Source: Homoserinibacter gongjuensis (GTDB lineage: Bacteria > Actinomycetota > Actinomycetes > Actinomycetales > Microbacteriaceae). From it: a DNA stretch of 64,000 bases. The DNA lies in NCBI RefSeq assembly GCF_030161875.1, contig NZ_BSVA01000001.1, positions 1,116,001 to 1,180,000 on the forward strand, in the 5' to 3' direction. The position numbers and the translations under genes are program-made. Shown here piece after piece: positions 35,408 through 43,722 of the stretch. Numbering within the stretch: position 1 is the stretch's first letter; the number at the start of each line of letters is the position of its first letter. The notes beneath the pieces were generated by a model. That model had not been told where the DNA came from, ran no database searches, and was given only the letters and a program-made list of their open reading frames with translations.

Positions 35408-36622
35408 TCAGCCGAACAGTCGCGCGGAGGCGATGCGCGCGCCCTCGGTGAGCGCCTCGATCTTCGCCCAGGCGATCTGCGGGTGCACCCGCCCGCCGAG
35501 CCCGCAGTCGGTCGAGGCGATGACGTTGTCGGGGCCGACGACCGACGCGAAGGCCTCGATGCGGTCGGCGACGAGCTCCGGATGCTCCACGACGTTGGTC
35601 GAGTGCCCCACGACGCCCGGGATCACCTTCTTGCCCGCGGGCAGCTGCACCTCGCGCCACAGCTTCCACTCGTGCTCGTGCCGTGCGTTGGCCGCCTCGA
35701 ACGAGTAGGCGCCGGCGTTCACCTCGAGCATGAGGTCGATGATGTGCCGGAACTCGATGTCGGTCGTGTGCGGGCCGTGCCAGCTGCCCCAACAGAGGTG
35801 GTAGCGGATGCGGTCCTGCGGCAGGTCGCGCAGCGCCCAGTTGAGGGCCTCGATGTGCTCGCGGGAGAACGCGCGGTAGTCGTCGACGCTCGGCTCGGGG
35901 TTGATCTGATCCCAGTTCTCGGCGAGTGAGGGGTCGTCGATCTGCAGCACGAGGCCCGCCTCGATGATGGCGGTGTACTCCTCGCGGAGCGCCGCCGCCC
36001 ACGCCCACACGTAGTCCCGGTCGGTGGCGTAGTGCTGGTTGAGCACGCGGGCGGCCGAGCCGGGCGCGATGCTCGTGATGAAGCCGGTCTCGAGCCCGTT
36101 CGCGGCGAGAGCGGCCTTCAGGTTGGCGATGTCGGCGGCGACCGCGTCGTGCCCGATGTAACTCAGTTCGCCGGTGGCGCTCGGGAAGGGGGTGGCGACA
36201 CGTCCCGTGGGAATCGTGGCGGCATCCGCGTACGCCTCGGCGAAGGCGCCCCGGTCGCGTCGGTCACTGAACGAGGTGAGGCGGATGTTGCCGGGCTCCG
36301 CGCGCACGGGCGCCTGGTTGAGCGCGTTCTCCTCGGTGAGCGAGAGCCCCGACACCCGCTGGAACGAGTACGACCACCAGGCGCCGTAGTCGACTGCGCT
36401 CGACATGGCCTTGCCGAACTCGCCGTCGCCCACGAGCGTCAGCCCGGCATCCTTCTGGCGGGCCACGAGCCCGCCCACCGCCTCGGCGACGAGCGCGTCG
36501 AACTCGGGGGTGCGTTGCAGGGTGAAGCCGTCGTCGGCGAAGGTGCGGGCGCGATTCGCGGCGATGAGCTCGGCGGTGCGGGGCAGGCTGCCTGCCGTGG
36601 TGGTCTCGATACGACCGGACAT
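35408..36622 (-). CDS. MetE C-terminal-like/cobalamin-independent methionine synthase family protein
   Basis: A 404-residue zinc TIM barrel of the MetE-C/epoxyalkane:CoM transferase superfamily. The N-terminal TTTAGSLPRTAELI, GDGEFGKAMSSAVDYGAW, LQIDDPSL, the zinc-ligand segment YHLCWGSWHGPH and STDCGLGGRVHPQIAWAKIEAL with the last ligand Cys are visible. It lacks the N-terminal half of MetE, so the methyl donor may differ; the true substrate is unknown. The open frame extends 63 codons upstream, but AGGAG 9 nt before the ATG at 36622 and the family N-terminus support this start. The frame is intact. Confidence 0.82.
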   Translation of the reverse strand: MSGRIETTTAGSLPRTAELIAANRARTFADDGFTLQRTPEFDALVAEAVGGLVARQKDAGLTLVGDGEFGKAMSSAVDYGAWWSYSFQRVSGLSLTEENALNQAPVRAEPGNIRLTSFSDRRDRGAFAEAYADAATIPTGRVATPFPSATGELSYIGHDAVAADIANLKAALAANGLETGFITSIAPGSAARVLNQHYATDRDYVWAWAAALREEYTAIIEAGLVLQIDDPSLAENWDQINPEPSVDDYRAFSREHIEALNWALRDLPQDRIRYHLCWGSWHGPHTTDIEFRHIIDLMLEVNAGAYSFEAANARHEHEWKLWREVQLPAGKKVIPGVVGHSTNVVEHPELVADRIEAFASVVGPDNVIASTDCGLGGRVHPQIAWAKIEALTEGARIASARLFG

Positions 36623-36755
36623 GAGCGACTCCTGTGCGTGTGCGGCGAACGCCGTGGCGGGTGGGGAATCGCAGGCGGCGCGAGGCTTCGCTTGTGCGCT
36701 GCGTTGTTCCATCATGCGCCCGCCGTCCGCCGCGAGGCGAGCGGATGACGTCGTG

Positions 36756-37628
36756 CTACGCCACGAGGAAGCGCGCCCCCGGCAGCCGCCCGCGCATGAC
36801 GGCCACGGCATCCGGGTTGGCGTCGACGAGCAGGAACCGGCGCCCGAGGGCGTGGGCCACGGCGCCGGTCGTGCCCGACCCGGCGAACATGTCGAGCACC
36901 GCGTCGCCCGGCGCGGTCGAGGCCTGCACGATGCGCCGAAGGATGCCCTCCGGCTTCTGAGTCGGGTACCCGGTGCGCTCGGCGCCGCTCGTCGCGACGA
37001 TCGTGTGCCACCACACGTCGGTGGGCAGCTTGCCGCGCGCGACCTTCTCGGGGGTCACCAGACCGGGCGCCATGTAGGGCTCGCGATCGACGGATGCGTT
37101 GTCGAAGTAGTAGGCACCCGGATCCTTCACGTAGACGAGGATCGTGTCGTGCTTGGCCGGCCAGCGGCGGTTCGACTTGCCGCCGTAGTCGTAGGCCCAG
37201 ATGAGCTCGTTGAGGAAGCACTCGCGCCCGAAGAGCGCGTCGAGGGCGACCTTGGCGTAGTGCGCCTCGCGGTAGTCGAGGTGGAGGTAGAGGGTGCCGC
37301 GAGCGTCGAGCAGGCGCCAGGCCTCAGCAAGGCGCGGCTCGAGGAACGCCCAGTAGTCCTCGAAGCGGTCGTCGTAGCCGTAGAGGGTGCGCACGACGGT
37401 GCGGTAGCGCTCGCCGCCGTAGCCCGTGCGGTCGCCGTCGGCGTCGCGCACCGTCTGCACGGCGCGATGTCGCTGGGTGCGGCCGGTGTTGAACGGCGGA
37501 TCGAGGTAGATGAGGCGGAAGCTGTCGTCGGGCAGCGCGCGCGCCACCTCGAGGTTGTCGCCGAGCACGATCGTGTCGGGGCTCGCGGCGTGCCATTCCC
37601 CCGCATCCCAGCTCGAGCCCTCGGCCAT
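36756..37628 (-). CDS. Orphan beta-class DNA methyltransferase (amino-group type)
   Basis: A 290-residue protein. The catalytic motif IV DPPFN (residues ~43-47, IYLDPPFNTG) precedes the SAM motif FAGSGTTGAVAHALGRRFLLVDANP, the order of beta-class N6-adenine or N4-cytosine methyltransferases. YPTQKPEGILRRIVQASTAPGDAVLDMF is the usual motif X to I approach. The DPPF motif favours N6-adenine. No restriction enzyme or specificity gene is adjacent, so it may be a solitary regulatory methylase; the target sequence is unknown. TAAGGT 6 nt before the ATG suggests a leaderless message. The frame is intact. Confidence 0.87.
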   Translation of the reverse strand: MAEGSSWDAGEWHAASPDTIVLGDNLEVARALPDDSFRLIYLDPPFNTGRTQRHRAVQTVRDADGDRTGYGGERYRTVVRTLYGYDDRFEDYWAFLEPRLAEAWRLLDARGTLYLHLDYREAHYAKVALDALFGRECFLNELIWAYDYGGKSNRRWPAKHDTILVYVKDPGAYYFDNASVDREPYMAPGLVTPEKVARGKLPTDVWWHTIVATSGAERTGYPTQKPEGILRRIVQASTAPGDAVLDMFAGSGTTGAVAHALGRRFLLVDANPDAVAVMRGRLPGARFLVA

Positions 37629-37659
37629 GCGCCGACCTTAACAGCCCGGGGCGCCGCAG

Positions 37660-37727
37660 CGCGGCTGGAGCCGTGACCATGGGGCGGGGGTTGTTTCTCC
37701 CGCCACGCGGTGGTGGCTCCAGCCGCG
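37660..37727. repeat. 68-bp nested palindrome
   Basis: The outer arms CGCGGCTGGAGCC (37660-37672) and its exact complement (37715-37727) enclose a second hairpin, GGCGGGGG TTGTTT CTCCCGCC. It lies between two minus-strand genes, just upstream of the methyltransferase promoter. Confidence 0.78.
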
Positions 37728-37736
37728 TCGAGTTCG

Positions 37737-38210
37737 TCAGGCGGTGACGAGCGCCTCGAGGCGGTCGTAGCCCTCGCGCATCCCGGTCTCCATGCCGGAT
37801 GCGACCATGCCATCGCGGGCCTCGAGCGTCGGGTAGACGGCGTGGCCCGAGAGGCGCGTGCGACCACCGCCGAGATCCTCGAACCGCATCGACTCGATGC
37901 TCACGGCATCCGGGTAGCCGAGGAACTCGAACGTCTGGATCGCGAACTCGTTCTCGCGCACGGTGTGGAACACGCCACGGAACCCGTACTCGTTGCCCTC
38001 GGGGTCGCGGTGCACGTAGCTCCAGTTGCCGCCGGAGCGGAAGTCCCACTCGGTCATGTCGGCCTCGTAGCCGTCGGGACCCATCCACTTCGCCACGAGG
38101 GCCGGGTCGCGGTGCGCCGCGAAGACGGCGCTCACGGGCGCGTCGAACTCGCGCTCGAAGTCGACGAACGGCAGGCCCTCGGGGGCCGTGACCTTCAGGG
38201 CGTTGCTCAT
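37737..38210 (-). CDS. SRPBCC/AHSA1-family protein
   Basis: A 157-residue protein. VDFEREFDAPVSAVFAAHRDPALVAKWMGPDGYE is the characteristic opening of the AHSA1-like START fold, with GGNWSYVHRDPEGNEYGFRGVFH and the C-terminal GMREGYDRLEALV. The family binds hydrophobic ligands; its ligand is unknown. The ATG overlaps the stop of the ArsR gene by 4 nt. ArsR-SRPBCC operons are common, and the regulator probably controls both genes. Confidence 0.88.
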   Translation of the reverse strand: MSNALKVTAPEGLPFVDFEREFDAPVSAVFAAHRDPALVAKWMGPDGYEADMTEWDFRSGGNWSYVHRDPEGNEYGFRGVFHTVRENEFAIQTFEFLGYPDAVSIESMRFEDLGGGRTRLSGHAVYPTLEARDGMVASGMETGMREGYDRLEALVTA

Positions 38211-38575
38211 GATTCCTTCTCCTTGCTGTCGTGTGGGGCGTCGGGGGCGGATGCGAGTAGGGCGTCGAGGGACCGGTACCGCCGCTCCATCTCGAGGCGG
38301 TAGCGATCGATCCACGCGGTGAGCCGTTCGAGCTGTGCGGGCTCGAGATGCACCGGACGACGCTGCGCGTCGCGGGTGCGCGTCACGAGGCCGGCCTGCT
38401 CGAGCACCTGGATGTGCTTCGACACCGCCTGGAGGGTGATGTCGAAGGGCTCGGCGAGTTCGTTCACGGTCGCGGGCCCCCGGCTCAGACGCGCGATGAT
38501 CGCGCGTCTCACCGGGTCGCCCAGGGCGACGAACGCGCGGTTCAGTCGCTCCTCGGTGTCCATCTCGTCATCCAC
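38207..38575 (-). CDS. ArsR-family transcriptional regulator
   Basis: A 122-residue winged helix protein: FVALGDPVRRAIIARLSRGPATVNELAEPFDITLQAVSKHIQVLEQAGLVTRTRDAQRRPVHL. No metal-binding cysteines are present, so it belongs to the non-metal group usually paired with SRPBCC genes. ATG at 38575 or 38563 are both possible starts. Likely autoregulated through the palindromic AT-rich region just upstream. Confidence 0.88.
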   Translation of the reverse strand: MDDEMDTEERLNRAFVALGDPVRRAIIARLSRGPATVNELAEPFDITLQAVSKHIQVLEQAGLVTRTRDAQRRPVHLEPAQLERLTAWIDRYRLEMERRYRSLDALLASAPDAPHDSKEKES

Positions 38576-38576
38576 T

Positions 38577-38612
38577 ATTCAACTATATCATTGATCAACT
38601 GATCTGTTGAAT
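38577..38612. promoter_or_regulatory. Putative ArsR operator
   Basis: ATTCAAC (38577-38583) and GTTGAAT (38606-38612) form an exact inverted repeat around a second palindrome, TTGATCAA (38591-38598). The AT-rich 36 bp stands out in this GC-rich DNA and lies directly at the start of the ArsR gene. Confidence 0.65.
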
Positions 38613-38647
38613 AAGATAACCGCACCCTCGCCGCCCGTCAACCCGGT

Positions 38648-38712
38648 CCGCGAAAGTACGCACTTTGGCTCGCATTCAGGCGCCTAGAGCGCAAAAGTAC
38701 GTACTCTCGGGG
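38648..38712. repeat. 65-bp intergenic palindrome, family E copy 1
   Basis: CCGCGAAAGTACGCACTTTG at the left pairs with CAAAAGTACGTACTCTCGGGG at the right with a few mismatches. It ends 2 nt before the GTG of the SpoU gene, so it covers that gene's promoter or 5' end. Related to the perfect copy at 39341. Confidence 0.8.
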
Positions 38713-38714
38713 AC

Positions 38715-39341
38715 GTGGACGAGACGGATCGCACGCCGATCGGAGTCGGGCCGTGGCCCGGCGGCAGGGCGGCCTGGCCCGACGACCCGCGCTACGATCC
38801 CGAGCTGCTCGAGGGCGGCGATGCCCGCAACGTCGTCGACCGCTACCGCTACTGGCGCCTCGAGGCGATCGTGGACGATCTCGACGCGCGACGGCATCCG
38901 TTCCACGTCGCGATCGAGAACTGGCAGCACGACCTCAACATCGGATCCATCGTGCGCAGCGCCAACGCGTTCGGTGCCGAGGCGGTGCACATCGTCGGCC
39001 ACCGGCGCTGGAACCGGCGCGGGGCGATGGTGACCGACCGCTACCAGCACGTGCTGCAGCATCCGAACATCGACGACCTCGTCGCGTGGGCGCGCGAGCA
39101 CGAGTTGCCGATCATCGCGGTGGACAACACCGCGGGCGCCGTGCCCGTCGACGCGTTCGCGTTGGCCGAGCGCTGCATCCTGCTGTTCGGTCAGGAGGGT
39201 CCGGGGCTCACGGATGCGGCGGTCGCCGCGGCGTCGGCCCACGTCGAGATCCGCCAGTTCGGCTCCACCCGCTCGATCAACGCCGCGGCCGCGGCCGCCA
39301 TCGTGATGCACGAGTGGGTGCGGCAGCACGTGCCCGCCTGA
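38715..39341 (+). CDS. SpoU/TrmH-family RNA 2'-O-methyltransferase
   Basis: A 208-residue protein. HDLNIGSIVRSANAFGAEAVHIVG, CILLFGQEGPGLTDAAVAAA and IRQFGSTRSINAAAAAAIVMHEW are the three conserved SPOUT motifs that form the knot and bind S-adenosylmethionine. The target (rRNA or tRNA) cannot be told. The GTG start is set by the family N-terminus. The gene is flanked on both sides by palindromes of one family. The frame is intact. Confidence 0.9.
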   Translation: MDETDRTPIGVGPWPGGRAAWPDDPRYDPELLEGGDARNVVDRYRYWRLEAIVDDLDARRHPFHVAIENWQHDLNIGSIVRSANAFGAEAVHIVGHRRWNRRGAMVTDRYQHVLQHPNIDDLVAWAREHELPIIAVDNTAGAVPVDAFALAERCILLFGQEGPGLTDAAVAAASAHVEIRQFGSTRSINAAAAAAIVMHEWVRQHVPA

Positions 39342-39410
39342 TCCGCGAGAGTACGCACTTCTGACGCTCGCGGCGGCGTGTCGCGCCCCGAAGTGCGTAC
39401 TCTCGCGGAT
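39341..39410. repeat. 70-bp perfect-arm palindrome, family E copy 2
   Basis: A perfect 20-bp inverted repeat, ATCCGCGAGAGTACGCACTT at 39341-39360 and its complement at 39391-39410, encloses 30 nt. Its first base is the last base of the SpoU stop codon. It lies between two plus-strand genes and could end the SpoU transcript before purA. Confidence 0.87.
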
Positions 39411-39467
39411 CGGGCGGTGCCCGATAGGGTTGGGTGTAATCCCGTCCGCATTCAAGGGAGAAGAGCT

Positions 39468-40751
39468 ATGCCCGCGATCGTGCTGATCGGCGCCCAATGG
39501 GGCGATGAAGGCAAGGGCAAGGCGACCGACCTGCTCGGCGACCGCGTCGACTACGTCGTCAAGTTCAACGGCGGCAACAACGCCGGCCACACCGTCGTGG
39601 TGGGCGACCAGAAGTACGCGCTGCACCTGCTGCCCTCGGGCATCCTCAGCCCGGGCGTGGTGCCGGTGATCGCCAACGGCGTCGTCGTCGACATCGAGGT
39701 GCTCTTCGCCGAGCTCGAGGCGCTCAGCGCGCGTGGCGTCGACGTGTCGCGCCTGCTCGTGTCGGCCAACGCCCACGTCATCACGCAGTACCACCGCACG
39801 ATCGACAAGGTCACCGAGCGCTTCCTCGGCAAGCGTCAGATCGGCACCACCGGCCGCGGCATCGGACCGACGTACGCCGACAAGATCAACCGGGTCGGCA
39901 TCCGCATCCAGGACCTCTTCGACGAGAACATCCTGCGGCAGAAGGTCGAGGGCGCTCTCGATCAGAAGAACCACCTGCTGCTCAAGGTCTACAACCGCCG
40001 GGCGATCACCGTCGACGAGGTCGTCGAGGAGCTGCTGGCCTACGTCGACCGGCTGCGCCCGATGGTCGCCGACACCTCGCTCGTGCTGAACCAGGCGCTC
40101 GACGCCGGCAAGACCGTGCTGTTCGAGGGCGGCCAGGCCACGATGCTGGATGTCGACCACGGCACGTACCCGTTCGTCACCTCGTCGAACGCCACGAGCG
40201 GTGGCGCAGCCACCGGGTCCGGTGTGGCGCCCAACCGGTTCGACCGCGTGATCGCCGTCGTCAAGGCCTACACGACGCGCGTCGGGGCGGGGCCGTTCCC
40301 GACCGAGCTCTTCGACGAGTCCGGCGAGTTCCTGCGCAGCGCGGGCTTCGAGTTCGGCACCACGACGGGCCGTCCGCGCCGCACCGGCTGGTACGACGCG
40401 CCGATCGCCCGCTACACGGCCCGCATCAACGGCGTGACCGACTTCGTGCTCACCAAGCTCGACGTGCTGACGGGTCTCGAGCGGATCCCGGTGTGCGTCG
40501 CCTACGACGTCGACGGAGTGCGCTTCGACGAGGTGCCGGTGAGCCAGTCGGACTTCCACCACGCGACTCCCGTTTATGAGGAGTTCCCGGGCTGGTCGGA
40601 GGACATCACCGGCGTGCGCTCGTTCGACGAGCTGCCCGCCAACGCCCAGGCCTACGTGCTCGCGCTCGAAGCCATGTCGGGCGCGCGCATCTCGGCCATC
40701 GGCGTGGGCCCGGGCCGCGACGCGATCGTGGTGCGGCACGACCTGCTCTGA
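39468..40751 (+). CDS. purA: Adenylosuccinate synthetase
   Basis: It condenses IMP and aspartate with GTP hydrolysis in the first step from IMP to AMP. The 427 residues include the GTP P-loop [101 protein letters not shown] and [27 protein letters not shown] lies 4 nt before the ATG, and TAGGGT at 39425-39430 may be the -10 of a short leader. The frame is intact. Confidence 0.95.
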   Translation: MPAIVLIGAQWGDEGKGKATDLLGDRVDYVVKFNGGNNAGHTVVVGDQKYALHLLPSGILSPGVVPVIANGVVVDIEVLFAELEALSARGVDVSRLLVSANAHVITQYHRTIDKVTERFLGKRQIGTTGRGIGPTYADKINRVGIRIQDLFDENILRQKVEGALDQKNHLLLKVYNRRAITVDEVVEELLAYVDRLRPMVADTSLVLNQALDAGKTVLFEGGQATMLDVDHGTYPFVTSSNATSGGAATGSGVAPNRFDRVIAVVKAYTTRVGAGPFPTELFDESGEFLRSAGFEFGTTTGRPRRTGWYDAPIARYTARINGVTDFVLTKLDVLTGLERIPVCVAYDVDGVRFDEVPVSQSDFHHATPVYEEFPGWSEDITGVRSFDELPANAQAYVLALEAMSGARISAIGVGPGRDAIVVRHDLL

Positions 40752-40790
40752 CGCGGGCGCGCGTTGCCGCCGCGTCACCGCCACCTCCCG

Positions 40791-40953
40791 CGGGTTGAGT
40801 AGCGCGCCGCCGGAGGCGCGGGCGTATCGAAACCTGGGTTGACGCCGCCGCGCGACGTTGTGCGGGGATGTCTCGGCGAGCCTGCCCTCGCGCAATATCG
40901 CGTGCTGGGGGTTTCGATACGCGCCGCGCCCAGCGCGCGACGCTACTCAACCA
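40791..40953. repeat. Inverted pair of REP-like units (GGTTGAGTAGC type)
   Basis: Unit 1 (40791-40834) begins GGGTTGAGTAGCGCGCC and ends GCGTATCGAAACC; unit 2 (40910-40953) is in reverse, GGTTTCGATACGCGCC to CGCTACTCAACC. Together they could fold as one large cruciform of 163 bp. Confidence 0.85.
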
Positions 40954-40997
40954 GCGGTGGGGGCGCGTGCGATCCGGAGGGCGTGCCGCGAGGGATT

Positions 40998-41129
40998 GTC
41001 GAGCGAAACGGGGGTGCGGATTCGGTTTCCGGACGCTGGCATCGGGACTGGCGGGAGCGCATCGCCGCCAGGCGATACGCGGGGGCATGCGTCCGGAAAC
41101 CGGATCCGCTCCCCGCGAAGCGCCGAGGG
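40998..41129. repeat. ~132-bp palindromic element, copy 1
   Basis: The core arms GGATTCGGTTTCCGGAC (41018-41034) and GTCCGGAAACCGGATCC (41091-41107) differ at one base. The flanks GTCGAGCGAA and GCGCCGAGGG are shared with the second copy at 63423-63553, which has the opposite orientation. It ends 1 nt before the symporter stop codon. Confidence 0.85.
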
Positions 41130-41130
41130 C

Positions 41131-42587
41131 TCACCGCTCGGGCACGTGCAGCCGCGCGAGGAAGCGGTCGGTGCCCCGCGGGATGCCGCGCCGGTCAAGC
41201 CGTGACACGAGCACCATGGTGAGGGTCGCGAGCGGCACCGTCCACGCGGCGGGCTGATCGATGAGCGCGCCGGCGAGCCCGGCATCCGGCACGAGCCAGC
41301 CGAGCAGGATGGCGCTTCCGCACGCGACAGCGCCCGTCGCCATGCCCGCGACTGCGCCGCGCGCCGTGAGCCCCCGCCACCAGATGCCGAGCAGCAGGGC
41401 GGGGCACAGCGTGGAGGCCGTGAAGGCGAACACGAGCCCGACCGAGCCGGCGAGACCGGCCGAGTCGGTCACGGCGGCGACCAGCAGCGGCACGATCACC
41501 GAGAGCGCCGCCGCGATGCGGAAGCCGCGCACCGAGCCCGCGAACAGCTCCTGCGACACGACGCCGGCGAGCGACACCACGAGTCCCGACGATGTGGACA
41601 GGAAGGCCCCGAACGCGCCCGCGATCACGAGGGCCGTGAGCGCCTCGGCCCACGGCGACGGCAGCACCGCGTGAGGCAGGAGCAGCAGCAGCGCGTCGGG
41701 GTCGCCCGCGGCGAGCTCCGGCTGGAAGACGCGCCCGAGCATCCCGATCGCCACGGGGAAGAGGTAGAACACCGACAGCAGCCCGAGCACGATGAGCGTC
41801 GTGCGGCGGGCCGCGACCCCGTCGGGGTTGGTGTAGAAGCGCACGAGCACGTGCGGCAGCCCGAGGGTGCCGAGCAGCAGGGCCACGAGCAGCGACACCG
41901 CGCGATACACCGTGTCGGGATCGGCCACCGAGAACGGCGGGAACGCCTGCTCGAACGCGACCGTCGCATCCGGAGCCGCGCCCGGCTGCAGCAGCAGCAC
42001 GAATACGACCGGAGCGGCGACGGCGGTGAGCTTGAGCCAGTACTGGAAGGCCTGCACGAAGGTGATCGAGCGCATGCCGCCTGCTGCGACCACGACGCCC
42101 ACGATGACCGCCACGCCCACCGCCCCCATCCAGCGCGGCAGTCCCGTCGTGATGCCGACGGTGAGGGCGGCGCCCTGCAGCTGCGGCACGATGTAGAGCC
42201 AGCCGATGAGGATCACGAGCACCGAGGTCATGCGCCGCACCCCGCGCGACTCGAGCCGCGCCTCGGTGAAGTCGGGCACCGTGTAGGCGCCCGAGCGCCG
42301 CAGCGGCGCCGCGACGAACAGCAGCAGCATGAGGTAGCCCGCGGTGTAGCCGATCGGGAACCACAGCGCGCGCTCCCCTGCAACAGGATGAGCCCCGCCA
42401 CGCCGAGCACGCTCGCGGCCGAGAGGTACTCGCCGCCGATCGCGGATGCGTTGAGCCACGGCCGCACGGTGCGGCTCGCCACGTAGAAGTCGCTCGTGGT
42501 GCGCGAGATCCGCACCCCGAAGAAGCCGATGAGCACCGTCGCGATGGTGACCGCGGCGATCGAGGCGTAGCCGAGCACGGGGGTCAC
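41131..42587 (-). CDS. Sodium:solute (acetate/pyruvate-type) symporter
   Basis: The corrected chain has 485 residues with about 13 membrane helices. YVASRTVRPWLNASAIGGEYLSAASVLGVAGLILLQG is the conserved start of the SSS family, followed by FPIGYTAGYLMLLLFVA and TLGLPHVLVRFYTNPDGVAARRTTLIVLG, typical of the ActP/MctC branch that carries short monocarboxylates. The frame slips by -1 in the C run 42375-42378 (plus). The GTG at 42587 overlaps the stop of the small membrane gene upstream; the regulator genes precede both. The substrate is inferred from family and context. Confidence 0.85.
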
Positions 42588-42979
42588 GTGTCGTCTGCCA
42601 GGGAGCGGTAGCGCGACTCGTTGCGGGATGCCGTGCGCACGTAGAGCGCCGCGATCGCGATGAGCACGGGGAACAACCCGGCGCCCAGCACGATCCACGA
42701 CACCGGCACGCCTGCCACCCGCACGGCGTCGAGCCCCGGCACGATCGTGAAGACGAGCGGCACCCCCACGAGCACCACGATGAACGCGGCAGCGCACACG
42801 ACGGCGACGCGCAGTTGCGAGCGGATGAGCGAGCGGATGTAGAACGCCCCCGGATCCGCGCCCGTCGCGCCGGTGGTAACCCGGCTGGTGTCGTCGTCGT
42901 GACGCGGTGCCGTGACGCGCACTCGCGGCGGCGGTGCCGCGCGCGGGTCGTCGAGCCCCGCGCCGTCGTCCGCCGTCAT
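42584..42979 (-). CDS. Small two-helix membrane partner of the symporter (DUF485-like position)
   Basis: A 131-residue protein. A charged N-terminus of ~45 residues is followed by two membrane helices (LRVAVVCAAAFIVVLVGVPLVFTIV and VSWIVLGAGLFPVLIAIAALYV) and a short polar tail. It takes the place of the DUF485 subunit that accompanies ActP-type symporters but has little DUF485 sequence. It overlaps both neighbours by 4 nt, so it is co-translated with the response regulator and the symporter. Confidence 0.75.
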   Translation of the reverse strand: MTADDGAGLDDPRAAPPPRVRVTAPRHDDDTSRVTTGATGADPGAFYIRSLIRSQLRVAVVCAAAFIVVLVGVPLVFTIVPGLDAVRVAGVPVSWIVLGAGLFPVLIAIAALYVRTASRNESRYRSLADDT

Positions 42980-43722
42980 CCGCCGGCCCGCAGGCGCCGG
43001 GCGTCGAGCGCCTCACGCAGTGCGGGCTGTAGGCGGCGCGACACCGGCAGCTCCACCTGACCGATCGTGACGGTCGCGTGGCCGGGGCCGCCGCGCATCC
43101 GGCTCACGTGGTCGAGCTGCACGAGGTAGGAGCGGTGCACCCGCAGGAAGCCCGCCTCCGCCCACTGCCGCTCGAGGTCGCTGAGCGGGATCCGCACGAG
43201 GTAGCTCGACTCGTCGGTGTGCAGGCGGGCGTAGTCGCCCTGGGCCTGCACGTAGCGCACGTCGTCACGGCGGATCATGCGCGTCGTGCCCCCGAGCGTC
43301 ACGGCGACGAGTTCGGGGCGCGGCACCGGTCCCGTGGCGGGGGCGGCCCGCATCCCGTCGATCACCCGGTCGAGGGTGCGGGCGAGTCGTTCGAGGCGCA
43401 CGGGCTTGAGCAGATAGTCGACGGCGGCGAACTCGAAGGCTTCGAGCGCCTGGTCTTCGTCCGCCGTTACGAACACCAGAGCGGGCCGGTGCTCGAAGCG
43501 CCCCAGGGCACGCGCGAGGTCGAAGCCCGACAGCCCCGGCATGTGGATGTCGAGGAAGGCGGCGTCGACGGTGCGTTCGGAGAGCAGCCGCACGGCCTCC
43601 GCTCCCGATGAGGCGCGGTGCACCGCCGCGATGCGGGGCTCCTGCCCCAGCAGGTAGGCCAGTTCGTCGAGCGCGGGCGGCTCGTCGTCGGCGATGAGCA
43701 CCGAGATGCTGCGGTCGATCAT
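42976..43722 (-). CDS. LytTR-family response regulator
   Basis: A 248-residue protein. The receiver domain has SVLIADDEPPALDELAYLL, the phospho-acceptor Asp in VDAAFLDIHMPGLSGFDLA, VFVTADEDQALEAFEFAAVDYLLKPV with the conserved Lys. The LytTR DNA-binding domain covers residues ~150-245 (RRDDVRYVQAQGDYARLHTDESSYLVRIPLSDLERQW; GFLRVHRSYLVQLDHV). It likely controls the symporter genes on both sides. It overlaps the kinase gene and the membrane gene by 4 nt each. Confidence 0.92.
   Translation of the reverse strand: MIDRSISVLIADDEPPALDELAYLLGQEPRIAAVHRASSGAEAVRLLSERTVDAAFLDIHMPGLSGFDLARALGRFEHRPALVFVTADEDQALEAFEFAAVDYLLKPVRLERLARTLDRVIDGMRAAPATGPVPRPELVAVTLGGTTRMIRRDDVRYVQAQGDYARLHTDESSYLVRIPLSDLERQWAEAGFLRVHRSYLVQLDHVSRMRGGPGHATVTIGQVELPVSRRLQPALREALDARRLRAGG

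Larger units (their letters stand above)
40752..41130. other. 379-bp gene-free repeat block
   Basis: Between convergent purA and the symporter gene. It contains an inverted pair of REP-like units (40791-40953) and one ~132-bp palindromic element (40998-41129). Nothing codes for protein convincingly. Confidence 0.75.

Noticed and set aside
36623..36755. A riboswitch upstream of the MetE-like gene
   Set aside because: I looked for a SAM or cobalamin riboswitch layout and found no conserved core; only a normal Shine-Dalgarno is visible.
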